33,625 nucleotides of DNA, from assembly GCA_947259955.1 (NCBI GenBank), contig CAMYOI010000001.1, positions 1 through 33,625 on the forward strand, in the 5' to 3' direction. The notes beneath the pieces are model-generated. The model did no database searches. It had not been told where the DNA came from and saw nothing but the letters and a program-made list of their open reading frames with translations. This DNA comes from an uncultured Gammaproteobacteria bacterium. GTDB lineage: Bacteria; Pseudomonadota; Gammaproteobacteria; Arenicellales; JAANXG01. The position numbers and the translations under genes are program-made. The first letter of the stretch is position 1. Each line of letters opens with the position of its first letter. This document shows, piece after piece, positions 8,111 through 18,624 of this stretch.

Positions 8111-8866
8111 ATGCGTCGTCCTTTGGTAGTCGGAAACTGGAAAATGAATGGCACCCGGGCCGTGGCCTCCGCGCTGGTCGGCGGGCTGCTGGCCGGATTG
8201 AACAGGGATTCGGCCACGGAGGTCGCTGTTTGTCCGCCGTTCGTATACCTATCCCAGGTGATGGATCAACTGCGTGACAGCGCGATATCGTTGGGAGCCC
8301 AGGACCTGGACGTCAACGAAGCGGGTGCGTTTACCGGTGCGGTGGCCGGTGAGATGCTGAAGGATCTGGAATGCCGATATTGCATCGTCGGGCACTCCGA
8401 GAGGCGTACGCTGTATGGGGAGAGCGATGACCTCGTTGCCAGAAAATTCGCACGGGTTCAGCAATGCGGATTGACACCCATCCTCTGCATCGGTGAAACG
8501 CTCGACGAGAGGGATAACGATGCGACCGAAGCCGTGCTTAATCGCCAGCTGGAATCGGTAATCGATCGCTGCGGTATCGGAAGCCTGTCCAATGCGGTGA
8601 TCGCGTACGAACCGGTGTGGGCAATAGGAACCGGTAAAACCGCTTCCCCGGATCAGGCGCAGCAGGTGCATGCGTTCATTCGCGGCAAGCTGTCGCGGCT
8701 GAATGCGAAAGTTGCGGAGAACCTGCGTATCCAATACGGTGGCAGCGTAAAAGCGGACAACGCAAGAGAATTGCTCAACCAGCCGGATATCGACGGTGGT
8801 TTGATCGGCGGTGCGTCCCTGAAGGTCGATGATTTCCTGGCCATATGCCATGCCGCGGATGCTTAG
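8111..8866 (+). CDS. tpiA: Triosephosphate isomerase
   Basis: TpiA interconverts dihydroxyacetone phosphate and glyceraldehyde 3-phosphate in glycolysis, gluconeogenesis and carbon fixation cycles. The 251-residue TIM barrel has its catalytic residues at the textbook positions: Lys11 in GNWKMNG, His95 in VGHSERR and Glu167 in AYEPVWAIGTGK. The phosphate-binding strand IQYGGSVKADN and GLIGGASL are near the C-terminus. In Pseudomonas the neighbours are glmM upstream and secG downstream; here only secG is retained. No strong promoter or Shine-Dalgarno is obvious in the 77 bp upstream. Confidence 0.98.
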   Translation: MRRPLVVGNWKMNGTRAVASALVGGLLAGLNRDSATEVAVCPPFVYLSQVMDQLRDSAISLGAQDLDVNEAGAFTGAVAGEMLKDLECRYCIVGHSERRTLYGESDDLVARKFARVQQCGLTPILCIGETLDERDNDATEAVLNRQLESVIDRCGIGSLSNAVIAYEPVWAIGTGKTASPDQAQQVHAFIRGKLSRLNAKVAENLRIQYGGSVKADNARELLNQPDIDGGLIGGASLKVDDFLAICHAADA

Positions 8867-8884
8867 ACGAAGAGTATTCGATAA

Positions 8885-9277
8885 ATGATTAGCATATTGT
8901 TAGTGATACACGTATTGGCGGCCGTTTCGATTGTCGTGTTGGTATTGCTGCAGCAAGGCCGGGGCGCGGACATGGGCGCCGCGTTCGGCGGCGGCTCACA
9001 GACGTTGTTCGGCGCACGCGGGTCTGCGAATTTTCTCAGCCGGATCACGGGTTTGCTTGCGGCGGTGTTTTTCGTTACCAGCCTGACTCTGGCCTATATG
9101 TATGGTCAAATTACCGCGCCGCAGAGTGTGACTGATCAGGTCGTTTCGCAACCCGTGCAGAGCAGGAGTGAGAGCGATATTCCCCAAGTTCCCGATGCCG
9201 GGGAAGAGCAGACACCCGACCGTGACGTACCTGCCTCGCCGGAGCCGGCTGCCGGCTCGGGGCCCGCGAAAGAATAG
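8885..9277 (+). CDS. secG: Preprotein translocase subunit SecG
   Basis: SecG is the small auxiliary subunit of the SecYEG protein-export channel. The 130-residue protein has two membrane helices (about 3-22 and 51-73) separated by the conserved cytosolic loop LLQQGRGADMGAAFGGGSQT and LFGARGSANFLSRIT. A long, Pro/Glu/Ser-rich hydrophilic tail of about 50 residues follows, common in proteobacterial SecG. It starts 18 bp after tpiA and ends 24 bp before the tRNA-Leu gene, so all three are probably cotranscribed, as secG-leuU is in E. coli. Confidence 0.96.
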   Translation: MISILLVIHVLAAVSIVVLVLLQQGRGADMGAAFGGGSQTLFGARGSANFLSRITGLLAAVFFVTSLTLAYMYGQITAPQSVTDQVVSQPVQSRSESDIPQVPDAGEEQTPDRDVPASPEPAAGSGPAKE

Positions 9278-9301
9278 ATTGATTCCCTGCGGGGAGATGT
9301 A

Positions 9302-9386
9302 GCCGAAGTGGTGGAATTGGTAGACACGCCGTCTTGAGGGGGCGGTGGCGCGAGCCGTGCCGGTTCGAGTCCGGCCTTCGGCACCA
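9302..9386 (+). tRNA. leuU: tRNA-Leu (anticodon GAG)
   Basis: This is an 85-nt class II tRNA with CCA encoded. The acceptor GCCGAAG pairs fully with CTTCGGC, with discriminator A. The anticodon loop TTGAGGG carries GAG at 9336-9338 within stem CCGTC/GGCGG, followed by a long variable arm and T-arm GCCGG-TTCGAGT-CCGGC. It decodes CUC/CUU. Position and anticodon match leuU after secG in E. coli. Confidence 0.97.
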
Positions 9387-9392
9387 GCTGTC

Positions 9393-9421
9393 TTGACTTG
9401 CCCAGGTGTGCAGCCTAGACT
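9393..9421 (+). promoter_or_regulatory. Sigma70-like promoter of the nuo operon
   Basis: TTGACT (five of six) and TAGACT (four of six) are separated by exactly 17 bp, beginning only 7 bp after the CCA of tRNA-Leu. The predicted start near 9428 gives a leader of about 140 nt before nuoA. No other comparable box pair was noticed before nuoA. Confidence 0.6.
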
Positions 9422-9494
9422 GCGCGGGCGCATTTTAGAAGAACAGTGCGAACCTGTTTCAACATAAGATTGCGGTATTTTTCGCTATTTCGAT

Positions 9495-9556
9495 GGACTA
9501 ATTTTTCTCTGGGTTAATTTTTCTCCGGGCTGATTTTTCTCTGGGCTAATTTCTGG
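9495..9556 (+). repeat. 16-bp tandem repeat in the nuoA leader
   Basis: Three full units and one partial unit of consensus GGGCTAATTTTTCTCT start at 9495, 9511, 9527 and 9543. Full units differ from the consensus at one or two positions; the last breaks off after ten matching bases. A more degenerate relative (TGCGGTATTTTTCGCT) lies at 9471-9486. The repeat fills the end of the predicted nuo leader, stopping 13 bp before the nuoA ATG. No ORF covers it. Confidence 0.8.
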
Positions 9557-9569
9557 ATCGAATAAGAGA

Positions 9570-9926
9570 ATGTTATCCAACTATGTTCCCATCCTGATTT
9601 TTCTCGTTGTTGCCTCTCTGTTGGGCTGCCTGCTGCTGTTTCTCGGCCGCGTGCTGGCACCCAATCGTCCCGACGAGGCAAAACTTTCACCGTACGAATG
9701 TGGTTTCGAGGCGTTCGAGGACAGCAGGATGAAGTTCGACGTCCGCTATTATCTCGTCGCCATCCTCTTCATCATATTCGACCTGGAAATTGCATTTCTT
9801 TTTCCTTGGGCAATCGTGTTGGAGGACATCGGAGTGTTCGGGTTCTGGGCGATGATGTTGTTTCTTGCGATCCTTGTGGTCGGGTTCGTCTACGAATGGA
9901 TGAAGGGAGCGCTCGAGTGGGAGTGA
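9570..9926 (+). CDS. nuoA: NADH-quinone oxidoreductase subunit A
   Basis: NuoA is a small membrane subunit of complex I (NDH-1) near the quinone site. It has 118 residues and three membrane helices (about 7-29, 63-83, 89-110). The conserved loop [20 protein letters not shown] and the acidic helix [12 protein letters not shown] are both present. It opens a 14-gene operon in the canonical A-to-N order, with no inserted genes. An AAGAGA purine stretch abuts the ATG, but a well-spaced Shine-Dalgarno is lacking. Confidence 0.97.
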   Translation: MLSNYVPILIFLVVASLLGCLLLFLGRVLAPNRPDEAKLSPYECGFEAFEDSRMKFDVRYYLVAILFIIFDLEIAFLFPWAIVLEDIGVFGFWAMMLFLAILVVGFVYEWMKGALEWE

Positions 9927-9973
9927 TGCGTATCAGCGAACCGACTGGCGGTTCAACCGGAGTGCGGCGATAA

Positions 9974-10450
9974 GTGGCAATTGAAGGACTTCTCGAAAAG
10001 GGTTGGGTCACCACCAACCTGGATTCGCTGATCAACTGGACCCGAACGGGTTCGATGTGGCCAATGACGTTCGGGCTCGCCTGCTGTGCGGTCGAGATGA
10101 TGCAGGCCGGGGCCGCGCGGTACGACCTGGACCGTTTCGGTGTGATTTTCAGGCCCAGCCCTCGACAGTCCGATGTCATGATCGTGGCCGGGACGCTGAC
10201 TAATAAGATGGCGCCCGCGCTGAGAAAGGTCTACGACCAGATGGCGGAACCGAGGTGGGTGATCTCCATGGGTTCCTGTGCCAACGGCGGCGGCTACTAT
10301 CACTATTCTTACGCTGTGGTTCGAGGTTGTGACCGCATCGTACCGGTCGACGTCTATGTCCCGGGATGCCCTCCAACCGCTGAAGCGCTACTTTACGGCA
10401 TTCTTCAATTGCAAAAGAAGATTCGTCGGACCAACACCATCGCCCGTTAG
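9974..10450 (+). CDS. nuoB: NADH-quinone oxidoreductase subunit B
   Basis: NuoB carries iron-sulfur cluster N2, which hands electrons to quinone. The four ligands are visible: Cys37 and Cys38 (LACCAVEMM), Cys102 ([11 protein letters not shown]) and Cys132 ([13 protein letters not shown]). The start is GTG at 9974; the preceding in-frame codon is a TAA stop, which rules out any longer form. GGAG about 11 bases upstream is the best ribosome-binding candidate. At 158 residues it has the usual length. Confidence 0.97.
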   Translation: MAIEGLLEKGWVTTNLDSLINWTRTGSMWPMTFGLACCAVEMMQAGAARYDLDRFGVIFRPSPRQSDVMIVAGTLTNKMAPALRKVYDQMAEPRWVISMGSCANGGGYYHYSYAVVRGCDRIVPVDVYVPGCPPTAEALLYGILQLQKKIRRTNTIAR

Positions 10451-10459
10451 GAGCCGTAG

Positions 10460-11053
10460 ATGGCAGATTTCGAAGCTATCCTGGCGGAGGCCCAACAGCG
10501 TTTCGGGGACCATCTCCTCGATGCGACCGTGTCGAACGGTGAGCTCACGCTTACGATCGAGCGCAATGCCGTGACAGAGGTCTGCCGCGAGCTGCGGGAC
10601 AATCCGGTTTTTGCGTTCGAACAGCTGATCGATCTTTGCGGTGTGGACTTCGCGGATTTCGGCAAGGGTGGCCCCGCCCCGGTCGAACCACAACCACGCT
10701 TTGCGGTGGTTTACCACCTGCTTTCGATTGCCAATAACCGGCGCATTCGTGTCCGTGCCCATTTGGACGACGAGCAGCCGGCAATCGAGTCGGTAGTCCC
10801 GATCTGGCGCGTGGCCGACTGGTTCGAACGCGAGGCCTTCGATCTTTTCGGCATCATATTCGAAGGCCATTCAGACCTTCGGCGGATCCTAACGGATTAT
10901 GGATTCATTGGTCATCCTTTCCGCAAGGATTTTCCCCTGACCGGACGCGTGGAGATGCGCTACGATGCCGATAAGGGCAGGGTTGTCTATCAACCCGTCA
11001 CCATAGAGCCGAGAACACTGGTGCCGCGGGTCATACGAGAGGAGCCCCGGTGA
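10460..11053 (+). CDS. nuoC: NADH-quinone oxidoreductase subunit C
   Basis: This is the 30-kDa-type peripheral-arm subunit, 197 residues. The family core is present: [40 protein letters not shown] and [20 protein letters not shown]. It is separate from nuoD, unlike the fused nuoCD of E. coli and Pseudomonas, and so belongs to the mitochondrion-like operon type. Its TGA overlaps the nuoD GTG (GTGA), implying translational coupling. Confidence 0.97.
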   Translation: MADFEAILAEAQQRFGDHLLDATVSNGELTLTIERNAVTEVCRELRDNPVFAFEQLIDLCGVDFADFGKGGPAPVEPQPRFAVVYHLLSIANNRRIRVRAHLDDEQPAIESVVPIWRVADWFEREAFDLFGIIFEGHSDLRRILTDYGFIGHPFRKDFPLTGRVEMRYDADKGRVVYQPVTIEPRTLVPRVIREEPR

Positions 11054-12303
11054 ACGAAATCCGCAACTACACGATGAATTTCGGGCCCCAGCATCCGGCG
11101 GCGCACGGCGTCCTGCGGCTGGTTCTGGAGATGGACGGCGAGGTGATTCAGCGCGTGGACCCCCATATCGGGCTGCTGCACCGGGGAACCGAAAAACTCG
11201 CCGAAAGCAAACCTTACAACCAAAGCATCGGCTATATGGACCGGCTCGACTACGTGTCGATGATGTGCAACGAACACGCCTACGTTCGTGCCATCGAGGA
11301 ACTCATCGGCGTCGCGGTCCCGGTCCGGGCACAGTACATAAGGACCATGTTTGACGAGATCACACGGATCCTGAACCATCTGTTGTGGCTCGGTGCACAT
11401 GCCCTGGACGTGGGTGCGATGACCGTGTTTCTGTATGCTTTCCGGGAGCGGGAAGACCTGATGGATTGTTACGAGGCGGCTTCCGGCGCAAGGCTGCATG
11501 CCACCTATTACCGGCCCGGCGGCGTTTACCGCGACCTGCCGGACAGCATGCCGAAATACCAACCCTCGAAGTGGCATGACCAGGGCGACGTGGATGCTAT
11601 GAACGAGGCCCGCCAGGGCTCGCTGCTCGATTTCATCTGGGATTTCACCGAACGCTTTCCGCAGAAGGTCGACGACTACGAAACGCTGCTGACCGACAAC
11701 CGGATCTGGAAGCAGCGCACAGTCGGTATCGGTGTCGTGTCGCCGGAGCGGGCATTGCAGCTCGGATTTACCGGACCCATGCTGAGGGGATCGGGCGTGG
11801 AATGGGATCTGAGAAAGAAGCAGCCCTACGCCATGTACGACAAGATGGATTTCGATATACCGGTGGGTACCGACGGCGACTGCTACGACCGTTACCTCGT
11901 GCGCATGGAGGAGTTTCGCCAATCCAACAGGATTATCCGCCAGTGCGTGGAGTGGCTGAGGAGCAATCCGGGGCCGGTGATCAGCGACAACCACAAAATT
12001 ACTCCGCCGTCGCGTGAGGATATGAAGGGCGGTATGGAGTCGCTGATCCATCACTTCAAACTTTTCACCGAGGGCTACTGCATCAACGCGGGCGAAGTCT
12101 ACGCGGCCGTGGAAGCGCCCAAGGGCGAGTTCGGGATCTACATGATCTCTGACGGCGCCAATAAACCATACCGGGTGAAGATCCGCGCTCCAGGATTCGC
12201 CCATCTCTCGGCGTTGGACGAAATGTGCCGGGGGCACATGCTCGCTGATCTGGTTGCCGTCATTGGCACCCAGGATATCGTTTTTGGTGAGATCGACAGG
12301 TAG
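11050..12303 (+). CDS. nuoD: NADH-quinone oxidoreductase subunit D
   Basis: This is the 49-kDa subunit, which forms the quinone-binding cavity with NuoB. The 417 residues include [15 protein letters not shown] (quinone-site histidine loop), [23 protein letters not shown] (quinone-site tyrosine) and the typical C-terminal end DIVFGEIDR. It begins with GTG at 11050, overlapping the nuoC stop by four bases; the protein's [15 protein letters not shown] start matches the family. No odd substitutions were seen. Confidence 0.97.
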   Translation: MNEIRNYTMNFGPQHPAAHGVLRLVLEMDGEVIQRVDPHIGLLHRGTEKLAESKPYNQSIGYMDRLDYVSMMCNEHAYVRAIEELIGVAVPVRAQYIRTMFDEITRILNHLLWLGAHALDVGAMTVFLYAFREREDLMDCYEAASGARLHATYYRPGGVYRDLPDSMPKYQPSKWHDQGDVDAMNEARQGSLLDFIWDFTERFPQKVDDYETLLTDNRIWKQRTVGIGVVSPERALQLGFTGPMLRGSGVEWDLRKKQPYAMYDKMDFDIPVGTDGDCYDRYLVRMEEFRQSNRIIRQCVEWLRSNPGPVISDNHKITPPSREDMKGGMESLIHHFKLFTEGYCINAGEVYAAVEAPKGEFGIYMISDGANKPYRVKIRAPGFAHLSALDEMCRGHMLADLVAVIGTQDIVFGEIDR

Positions 12304-12328
12304 CCACGGAGCAGCGGCGTAAATCAAG

Positions 12329-12799
12329 ATGTTGTCACAGCAGTCTGAAAACGAGATCGATCTCGAGATTGCCAAGTACCCGGCCGAACAGAAACAGGCC
12401 GCGGTGATGGCCGCGCTCGCCATCGCCCAGCGCGAGAAAGGGTGGCTCGACGAGGAGACGCTCGACTATGTCGCACGCCGGCTTGAGATCCCCGCCATCC
12501 GTGTTGCCGAGGTGGCCACCTTTTATTCCATGTATGATCTTGAACCGGTGGGCCGCCACAAGATTTCCCTGTGCACGAATATTTCATGCATGTTGCGAGG
12601 CTCCGAAGATATAAAAAAGTACCTGGAGGACAAGCTGAGCATCAAGCCGGGCCAGACAACCAGCGACGGTAAATTCACGCTGAAGGAAGTTGAATGCCTC
12701 GCCGCCTGCTGCGGTGCACCCATGATGCAGGTGGATGACGACTACCATGAAAACCTGACGCCACAACGCGTCGATGAAATCCTGGATGCAATGGAGTAG
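12329..12799 (+). CDS. nuoE: NADH-quinone oxidoreductase subunit E
   Basis: This 24-kDa-type, thioredoxin-like subunit holds [2Fe-2S] cluster N1a. The four ligands are in CTNISC (C-x4-C) and CLAAC (C-x3-C, in VECLAACCGAPMMQV). The helical N-terminal part contains KGWLDEETLDYVARRL and VATFYSMYDLEPVG. It has 156 residues and ends 3 bp before nuoF, with which it forms the NADH-dehydrogenase module. Confidence 0.97.
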   Translation: MLSQQSENEIDLEIAKYPAEQKQAAVMAALAIAQREKGWLDEETLDYVARRLEIPAIRVAEVATFYSMYDLEPVGRHKISLCTNISCMLRGSEDIKKYLEDKLSIKPGQTTSDGKFTLKEVECLAACCGAPMMQVDDDYHENLTPQRVDEILDAME

Positions 12800-12802
12800 A
12801 CC

Positions 12803-14080
12803 ATGCCTGAAGTGAGAGTCTGTTTACCCGACCCGGATCTGGAACAGCCCTGGACACTGGAGAGCTATCGCAAGTCCGGGGGCTACAGCGAGTGGCAGCG
12901 GATCCTTAGGGAAAACGTCCCGCAGGACACGATCATCGAAGAAGTCAAGGCTTCCTCCCTGCGGGGCAGGGGCGGCGCGGGGTTTCCTACCGGGCTGAAG
13001 ATGAGTTTCATGCCCAACAAGACCCCCGGCGACAAATACCTGGTGTGCAATTCCGACGAAGGCGAACCCGGGACGTGCAAGGACCGCGATATCCTGCGTT
13101 ACAACCCCCATGCTCTGGTCGAGGGAATGGCCATCGCAGGCTACGCCATCGGGGCAACAAAGGGCTACAACTACATCCGAGGCGAGTTCACCGAGCCCAT
13201 AGCGAGGTTCCAGTCCGCGATCGAGGACGCGCGGGCGGCGGGCTTGCTCGGTGAAAACATTCTGGGTTCCGGCTTCGACTACGATATCGATCTGCACCGT
13301 GGATCAGGGGCGTATATCTGCGGGGAAGAAACCGCCCTGCTGGAGTCTTTGGAGGGAAAGAAGGGTCAGCCGCGATTCAAACCGCCTTTCCCGGCGCAGT
13401 TCGGTCTGTTCGGTAAACCCACGACCATCAACAATACCGAGACGCTGGCTTCCATCCCGATGATTATGAAAAGGGGCGGGGAATGGTTTCTCGACCTGGG
13501 CCTGCCCAACAATGGAGGCACCAAAATATTTTCGGTGACCGGGCACGTCAAAAATCCGGGTAATTTCGAAGTCCCGCTGGGAACACCTTTCGCCGAACTC
13601 CTGGAGATGGCCGGCGGCATGTGGAAGAACAAGAAACTGAAAGCCGTCATCCCCGGAGGCTCTTCCGTACCGGTCATGCCGGCAGAGAACATCATGGTCT
13701 GCAACATGGATTACGATTCCCTGGCCAAGGCGGGTTCCGCCCTGGGCGCGGGCTCGGTGATCGTCATGGACGAGGATACCTGCATGGTCCGGACGTTGGA
13801 GCGGCTGGCTTATTTTTACTACGAAGAATCCTGCGGTCAGTGCACGCCCTGCCGTGAGGGCACCGGCTGGTTGTACCGGATGATTCACCGCATCCGCACC
13901 GGCAGGGGCCGGTCGCAGGATCTGGATCTGCTGCTGGATACGGCCAACCGGATCGAGGGCCGCACGATTTGTGCCCTGGGCGACGCTGCGGCGTGGCCCG
14001 TGCAAAGCTTCCTCAAACACTTCGGTCATGAGTTCGAGGCGATGATCAAGAGCGCTGAACAAGACAGGGCGGCAGCATAG
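12803..14080 (+). CDS. nuoF: NADH-quinone oxidoreductase subunit F (NADH/FMN-binding)
   Basis: NuoF oxidises NADH and passes electrons through FMN to cluster N3. The 425-residue protein shows the glycine-rich flavin/nucleotide segments [13 protein letters not shown] and [15 protein letters not shown]. The cluster N3 ligands are in [11 protein letters not shown], plus the later cysteine in [13 protein letters not shown]. The start is the ATG at 12803, directly after the nuoE stop. Length and motif order are canonical. Confidence 0.98.
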   Translation: MPEVRVCLPDPDLEQPWTLESYRKSGGYSEWQRILRENVPQDTIIEEVKASSLRGRGGAGFPTGLKMSFMPNKTPGDKYLVCNSDEGEPGTCKDRDILRYNPHALVEGMAIAGYAIGATKGYNYIRGEFTEPIARFQSAIEDARAAGLLGENILGSGFDYDIDLHRGSGAYICGEETALLESLEGKKGQPRFKPPFPAQFGLFGKPTTINNTETLASIPMIMKRGGEWFLDLGLPNNGGTKIFSVTGHVKNPGNFEVPLGTPFAELLEMAGGMWKNKKLKAVIPGGSSVPVMPAENIMVCNMDYDSLAKAGSALGAGSVIVMDEDTCMVRTLERLAYFYYEESCGQCTPCREGTGWLYRMIHRIRTGRGRSQDLDLLLDTANRIEGRTICALGDAAAWPVQSFLKHFGHEFEAMIKSAEQDRAAA

Positions 14081-14088
14081 AGAACACC

Positions 14089-16455
14089 ATGCCGACGATC
14101 GAAATAGACGGTAAAACTCTGGATGTCGAAAAGGGCAAGATGATAATCGAAGCCGCCGATGCGGCGGGCATCTATATCCCCCGCTTTTGTTACCACGAGA
14201 AGCTGTCCATCGCGGCCAACTGCCGCATGTGCCTGGTCGAGGTGGAAAAAGCGCCGAAGCCATTGCCCGCCTGTGCTACCCCCGTTGTGGACGGGATGAA
14301 GGTGTTCACCTCTTCCCCGCTGGCGGTGGAGGCGCAAAAGGGCACGATGGAATTCCTGTTGATCAACCACCCACTGGACTGCCCCGTGTGCGACCAGGGC
14401 GGCGAGTGCCCGTTGCAGGATCAGGCCCTGGGATACGGCAAGGACATCTCCCGCTTCACGGAAAAGAAGCGCGCGGTGGATGACAAGGACATTGGCCCCC
14501 TGATCGAAACCGAGATGACGCGCTGCATACACTGCACCCGCTGCGTCCGTTTCGGGCAGGAGGTGGCTGGAATCATGGAGCTGGGTATGACCGGCCGGGG
14601 CGAGCACTCCGAGATTGGCACCTTCCTGGGGCATTCCGTGGATTCCGAACTGTCCGGAAACATGGTGGATCTGTGTCCTGTGGGGGCATTGACCAACAAG
14701 CCATACCGGTTCAGCGCGAGGGTCTGGGAACTCGCCGATCACGCAGGCATCAGCCCGCACGATTGCGTGGGCGCCAATACCAACATTCAGTCGGTGCGCG
14801 GGCGGGTGAAGAGAATACTCCCGAGAGACAACGAGGCCGTCAACCAGTGCTGGCTCTCAGACCGTGATCGTTACAGCTTCGAGGCGCTGAACGGCGCCGA
14901 GCGCCTGAAGCGTCCCATGGTTAGGCGTGAAGGTCAGTGGCGGGAAGCGGATTGGGAAACAGCGCTCCATCAGGCGGTGTCAGGAATAACGGGAGTGATC
15001 GAAAATCACGGGGCGGATCGGATCGGTGCCCTGGCTGCGCCGACATCTACATTGGAAGAATTCTACCTGCTGCAGAAACTCATGCGGTCCATGGGCTGCC
15101 ACAACGTGGATCATCGCCTGCGCCAGCAGGACTTCAGGGACGACGACGAATCGATCATGCGGCCCTGGCTCGGCTGTCGCATCGAGGACCTGGGCAAAGC
15201 CCGGGCGATACTGCTGGTGGGTTCCAATATTCGCAAGGATCAGCCGCTGCTTGGTTTGCGCGTGCGCGACGCCGCCCGGGGTGGCGCAACGATCATGGCC
15301 ATAAACGCGATGGACTACGATTTTCACTTCGATTTGGCTCACCGGATAATCGCCGCGCCATCAGACCTGCCCGGCAGGCTGGCGGCCGTGGTGCACGCGG
15401 CGCATGAGGGATCGGAGGTACCGTCGGATGTGGCGGCGTGGGCCGAAGAAGCGGAGTTCGAGGGAGCCGCCGCGATCGCCAGCGCGCTGAAGGACGCCGG
15501 TGAAGACGCCGTCGTCGTTCTGGGCAATGCCGCGGCGTCACATGCCGATGCGTCGGTATTGAAGTCTATGGCCCAGGCGCTGGCGCAGCAAACCGGCGCC
15601 AGCTGGGGATGCCTCAGCGAGGGCAACGGTGCCGCCGCCTGGTTGGCCGGATGCGTCCCACACCGAGCCGTCCATGGCCGGCCAGCTACCGGCGCGGAAA
15701 AGCCCGTCAGTAATGCAAAAGAGATGATCGATCGGCCGCTCAAAAGCTATATCCTGCTCAATGTCGAACCCACCCTGGATTGCGCCGATGGGCAGGCGGC
15801 GAAACAAGCCATGGAGGGCGCCGATTGCGTCGTGGCGCTGACGGTTTTCGATATCCGCGACAACGTCGATGCCGACGTTATGTTACCCGTTACACCCTAC
15901 AGCGAAACCTCGGGCAGCTACGTCAACTGCGAGGGCCGTCTGCAGAGCGTTACCGGCGCCGTGGCGCCCCTTGGGGAGGCGAGGCCGGCATGGAAGGTGT
16001 TGAGGGTTCTCGGCAACCTCCTGGATGCGGAAGGCTTCGACTACGTCACGTCCGAGGAGGTCAAAAACGAAGTCGCGTGGTCGGAGATGCGGATATTGGA
16101 CGAGCCGCCCCGGTCCAGTGTGCCCGCCCCAGACGCACGTCACCGTCCCGCAGGCGCGCTGGCTCGTATCGCTGATGTGCCCCTGTACCGGGTGGACGCG
16201 CTGGTCCGGCGCGCCGTATCGCTGCAACTGACTGCGGACAATCCACCGGCTATGGCGCAACTGTGTGCCGAGGAAGCGCAGCGCTTCGGTGTTGAAGAAG
16301 GTGACCGGGTCAGCGTCGCCGGCGCCGCGGCGGAAGTATCGCTGCCGGTGCGCATCAACGACTCCGTGCCGACGGGTTCGGTATACATTCCCTCGGCATG
16401 GCAGGCGACGGTACCGCTTGGCAATTCGTCATTCGTCAAGGTCAGCAAGGCATAA
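14089..16455 (+). CDS. nuoG: NADH-quinone oxidoreductase subunit G
   Basis: This is the 75-kDa subunit, 788 residues. The N-terminal ferredoxin domain binds [2Fe-2S] ([24 protein letters not shown]). The His-ligated N5 motif [14 protein letters not shown] is followed by the N4 ligands CIHCTRC and DLCPVGAL. The C-terminal two-thirds is the molybdopterin-oxidoreductase-like domain. The E. coli-type extra cluster N7 (CxxCxxxC) is absent: the corresponding stretch reads [11 protein letters not shown], as in mitochondrial and many proteobacterial proteins. It starts 8 bp after nuoF. Confidence 0.97.
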   Translation: MPTIEIDGKTLDVEKGKMIIEAADAAGIYIPRFCYHEKLSIAANCRMCLVEVEKAPKPLPACATPVVDGMKVFTSSPLAVEAQKGTMEFLLINHPLDCPVCDQGGECPLQDQALGYGKDISRFTEKKRAVDDKDIGPLIETEMTRCIHCTRCVRFGQEVAGIMELGMTGRGEHSEIGTFLGHSVDSELSGNMVDLCPVGALTNKPYRFSARVWELADHAGISPHDCVGANTNIQSVRGRVKRILPRDNEAVNQCWLSDRDRYSFEALNGAERLKRPMVRREGQWREADWETALHQAVSGITGVIENHGADRIGALAAPTSTLEEFYLLQKLMRSMGCHNVDHRLRQQDFRDDDESIMRPWLGCRIEDLGKARAILLVGSNIRKDQPLLGLRVRDAARGGATIMAINAMDYDFHFDLAHRIIAAPSDLPGRLAAVVHAAHEGSEVPSDVAAWAEEAEFEGAAAIASALKDAGEDAVVVLGNAAASHADASVLKSMAQALAQQTGASWGCLSEGNGAAAWLAGCVPHRAVHGRPATGAEKPVSNAKEMIDRPLKSYILLNVEPTLDCADGQAAKQAMEGADCVVALTVFDIRDNVDADVMLPVTPYSETSGSYVNCEGRLQSVTGAVAPLGEARPAWKVLRVLGNLLDAEGFDYVTSEEVKNEVAWSEMRILDEPPRSSVPAPDARHRPAGALARIADVPLYRVDALVRRAVSLQLTADNPPAMAQLCAEEAQRFGVEEGDRVSVAGAAAEVSLPVRINDSVPTGSVYIPSAWQATVPLGNSSFVKVSKA

Positions 16456-16460
16456 CGCGA

Positions 16461-17504
16461 ATGGAGTGGCTAACAGAAGTCTGGTTCAGCACGCCGCAAT
16501 GGTTTCAGGTAACTGCCTACAGCCTGATCAAAATCGTTGCCATCATGCTCCCGCTGATCCTGGCCGTGGCCTACTACACTTTCGCGGAGCGCAAGATCAT
16601 CGGCTACATGCAGATCAGGATCGGGCCCAACCGAGTGGGGCCGCGGGGCTGGCTGCAGCCCATCGCCGACGTAGTCAAGCTGATGTTCAAGGAAGCGCTC
16701 GTACCGGCCAAGGCCAATCGCTTTCTGTTCCTGTTGGCGCCGGTGCTGACGCTCACGCCGGCGCTGGCGGCCTGGGCGGTGATCCCGTTCTCGGACCACC
16801 TGGTGCTGGCGGATATCGACGCCAGCCTGCTCTATGTGCTGGCGTTGACCTCGATGGGCGTGTACGGCGTAATCATTGCGGGGTGGGCGTCGAACTCAAA
16901 GTATGCTTTCCTGGGCGCGATGCGTTCGGCCGCGCAGATCGTCGCCTACGAGATTGCCATGGGCTTTGCCCTGGTCGGGGTGCTGATGGCGGCGGGCAGC
17001 CTGAACTTCGGAGATATCATCAACGGGCAGCAGGGCGGCCTCCACCAATGGTACGTGTGGCCGTTGTTCCCACTGTTTCTCGTATATTTCATTTCCGGCG
17101 TTGCCGAGACCAACCGTGCCCCGTTCGACGTCGCGGAAGGCGAATCGGAAATCGTGGCCGGGTTCCATGTCGAATATTCCGGGATGAATTTTGCCGTGTT
17201 CTTCCTGGCGGAATATGCCAACATGATCCTGATTTCCACCCTGACCGCGGTGATGTTCCTCGGCGGATGGCACCCGGTTTTCGATTTCGCGCCGTTTACC
17301 TGGATACCGCCATTGGCCTGGCTGCTCGGAAAGATCGTCTTCGTGGCGTTCTTCTTCCTGTGGTTCCGCGCGACGTTCCCGCGATATCGCTATGACCAAA
17401 TCATGCGGCTGGGCTGGAAGGTTTTCATTCCCGTTACGCTGGTGTGGATCGCGGTCATTGGGATCTGCACTTTCCATACACCGATCGGACACTGGTTTCA
17501 CTGA
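16461..17504 (+). CDS. nuoH: NADH-quinone oxidoreductase subunit H
   Basis: NuoH is the membrane subunit that links the quinone cavity to the proton-pumping arm. The 347-residue protein has about eight helices. It contains [40 protein letters not shown] and [11 protein letters not shown], including the conserved acidic loop. I start it at the ATG at 16461 (MEWLTEVWF), 5 bp after the nuoG stop. The ORF-track start at 16398 would overlap nuoG by 58 bp and adds non-homologous residues. AAGG about ten bases upstream may serve as ribosome-binding site. Confidence 0.96.
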   Translation: MEWLTEVWFSTPQWFQVTAYSLIKIVAIMLPLILAVAYYTFAERKIIGYMQIRIGPNRVGPRGWLQPIADVVKLMFKEALVPAKANRFLFLLAPVLTLTPALAAWAVIPFSDHLVLADIDASLLYVLALTSMGVYGVIIAGWASNSKYAFLGAMRSAAQIVAYEIAMGFALVGVLMAAGSLNFGDIINGQQGGLHQWYVWPLFPLFLVYFISGVAETNRAPFDVAEGESEIVAGFHVEYSGMNFAVFFLAEYANMILISTLTAVMFLGGWHPVFDFAPFTWIPPLAWLLGKIVFVAFFFLWFRATFPRYRYDQIMRLGWKVFIPVTLVWIAVIGICTFHTPIGHWFH

Positions 17505-17506
17505 CT

Positions 17507-17998
17507 ATGGGCGCTTCTATTCAGCACTACATCAAGAGCTTCTTCCTGTGGGAACTGGTCAAGGGCATGCAAGTGACCGGCAGGCACCTGTTTGCGCGGA
17601 AGATCACCGTCCAGTATCCGGAAGAGAAGACACCAAAGTCACCGCGATTCCGGGGCCTGCACGCCCTCAGGCGCTACCCCAACGGGGAGGAAAGGTGTAT
17701 CGCCTGCAAATTGTGCGAGGCCGTCTGCCCCGCTTTGGCTATCACCATCGAATCCGAGGAAAGGGACGACGGCACGCGAAGGACGACCCGGTACGAGATC
17801 GATCTGTTCAAATGCATCTACTGCGGATTCTGCGAGGAGGCCTGTCCGGTCGATTCCATCGTGGAGACCGATATCCATGAATTCCACTTCGAGAACCGCG
17901 GCGAAAATATCATCACCAAGGAACAGCTGCTCGCCATAGGGGATAAATACGAAAACCAGATCGCTGCCGCCCGTGAGCAGGATGCGCGGTATCGATGA
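17507..17998 (+). CDS. nuoI: NADH-quinone oxidoreductase subunit I
   Basis: This ferredoxin-like subunit carries clusters N6a and N6b between the peripheral and membrane arms. Both [4Fe-4S] motifs are intact: [12 protein letters not shown] and [12 protein letters not shown]. The amphipathic N-terminus [13 protein letters not shown] fits the family. The ATG at 17507 gives 163 residues, the usual size, and sits 2 bp after the nuoH stop. The ORF-track start at 17444 would lie inside nuoH. Its TGA overlaps the nuoJ ATG. Confidence 0.96.
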   Translation: MGASIQHYIKSFFLWELVKGMQVTGRHLFARKITVQYPEEKTPKSPRFRGLHALRRYPNGEERCIACKLCEAVCPALAITIESEERDDGTRRTTRYEIDLFKCIYCGFCEEACPVDSIVETDIHEFHFENRGENIITKEQLLAIGDKYENQIAAAREQDARYR

Positions 17999-18624
17999 CC
18001 TTTACGCAACTGGCATTTTATTTTTTTGCGACCGTGCTGATATTTGCGGCGGCGATGGTAGTGTCCATCCGGAATCCGGTCAAGGCGGCTCTGTTTCTGG
18101 TGCTGGCGTTCTTCAGTGCGGCGTGCGTGTGGATCACGCTGGAGGCCGAGTTCCTGGCTATCGTGCTGGTGCTGGTCTACGTCGGAGCGGTGATGGTGCT
18201 GTTCCTGTTCGTGGTCATGATGCTCGACATCAATCTGGCGCGGATGCGTGAAGGATTTGGCGAATATCTGCCGATCGGCGGACTCATTGCGGTGCTGATG
18301 GTGCTCGAAATCGCCATCGTGCTCACTTCCGGCGGCTTCGGCGAGGAGCAGTTCCCCCGTCCCGAGGGACACCCTGCCGGATTCAGCGATACCAAGGAGC
18401 TGGGGCGCCTGATCTATACCGCCTATGTCTACCCATTCGAACTTGCCGCCGTGATCCTGCTCGTGGCGATTGTCGCCGCCATCGCGCTGACCCTGCGCAA
18501 GCGGCCGGATACGAAGTACATCAATCCCGCCAGGCAGGTCACCGTTAAAAAAGCCGACCGGCTGCGTGTGGTGAAAATGCCCGCTGAAAAAAGAGCAGAC
18601 CGGACGACGGAGGGCGAGGCATGA
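17995..18624 (+). CDS. nuoJ: NADH-quinone oxidoreductase subunit J
   Basis: NuoJ is a membrane subunit of 209 residues with five predicted helices. The signature helix [20 protein letters not shown] contains the pi-bulge region implicated in coupling. A basic C-terminal tail ([19 protein letters not shown]) extends past the last helix. The start overlaps the nuoI stop (ATGA) and the stop overlaps the nuoK start (ATGA), so J and K are probably translated in a coupled fashion. Confidence 0.96.
   Translation: MTFTQLAFYFFATVLIFAAAMVVSIRNPVKAALFLVLAFFSAACVWITLEAEFLAIVLVLVYVGAVMVLFLFVVMMLDINLARMREGFGEYLPIGGLIAVLMVLEIAIVLTSGGFGEEQFPRPEGHPAGFSDTKELGRLIYTAYVYPFELAAVILLVAIVAAIALTLRKRPDTKYINPARQVTVKKADRLRVVKMPAEKRADRTTEGEA

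Noticed and set aside
10990-12423. 477-residue minus-strand ORF across nuoD
   Set aside because: It is entirely antisense to nuoD, whose protein is conserved from end to end, and has a His/Val-rich composition typical of shadow ORFs in GC-rich DNA.
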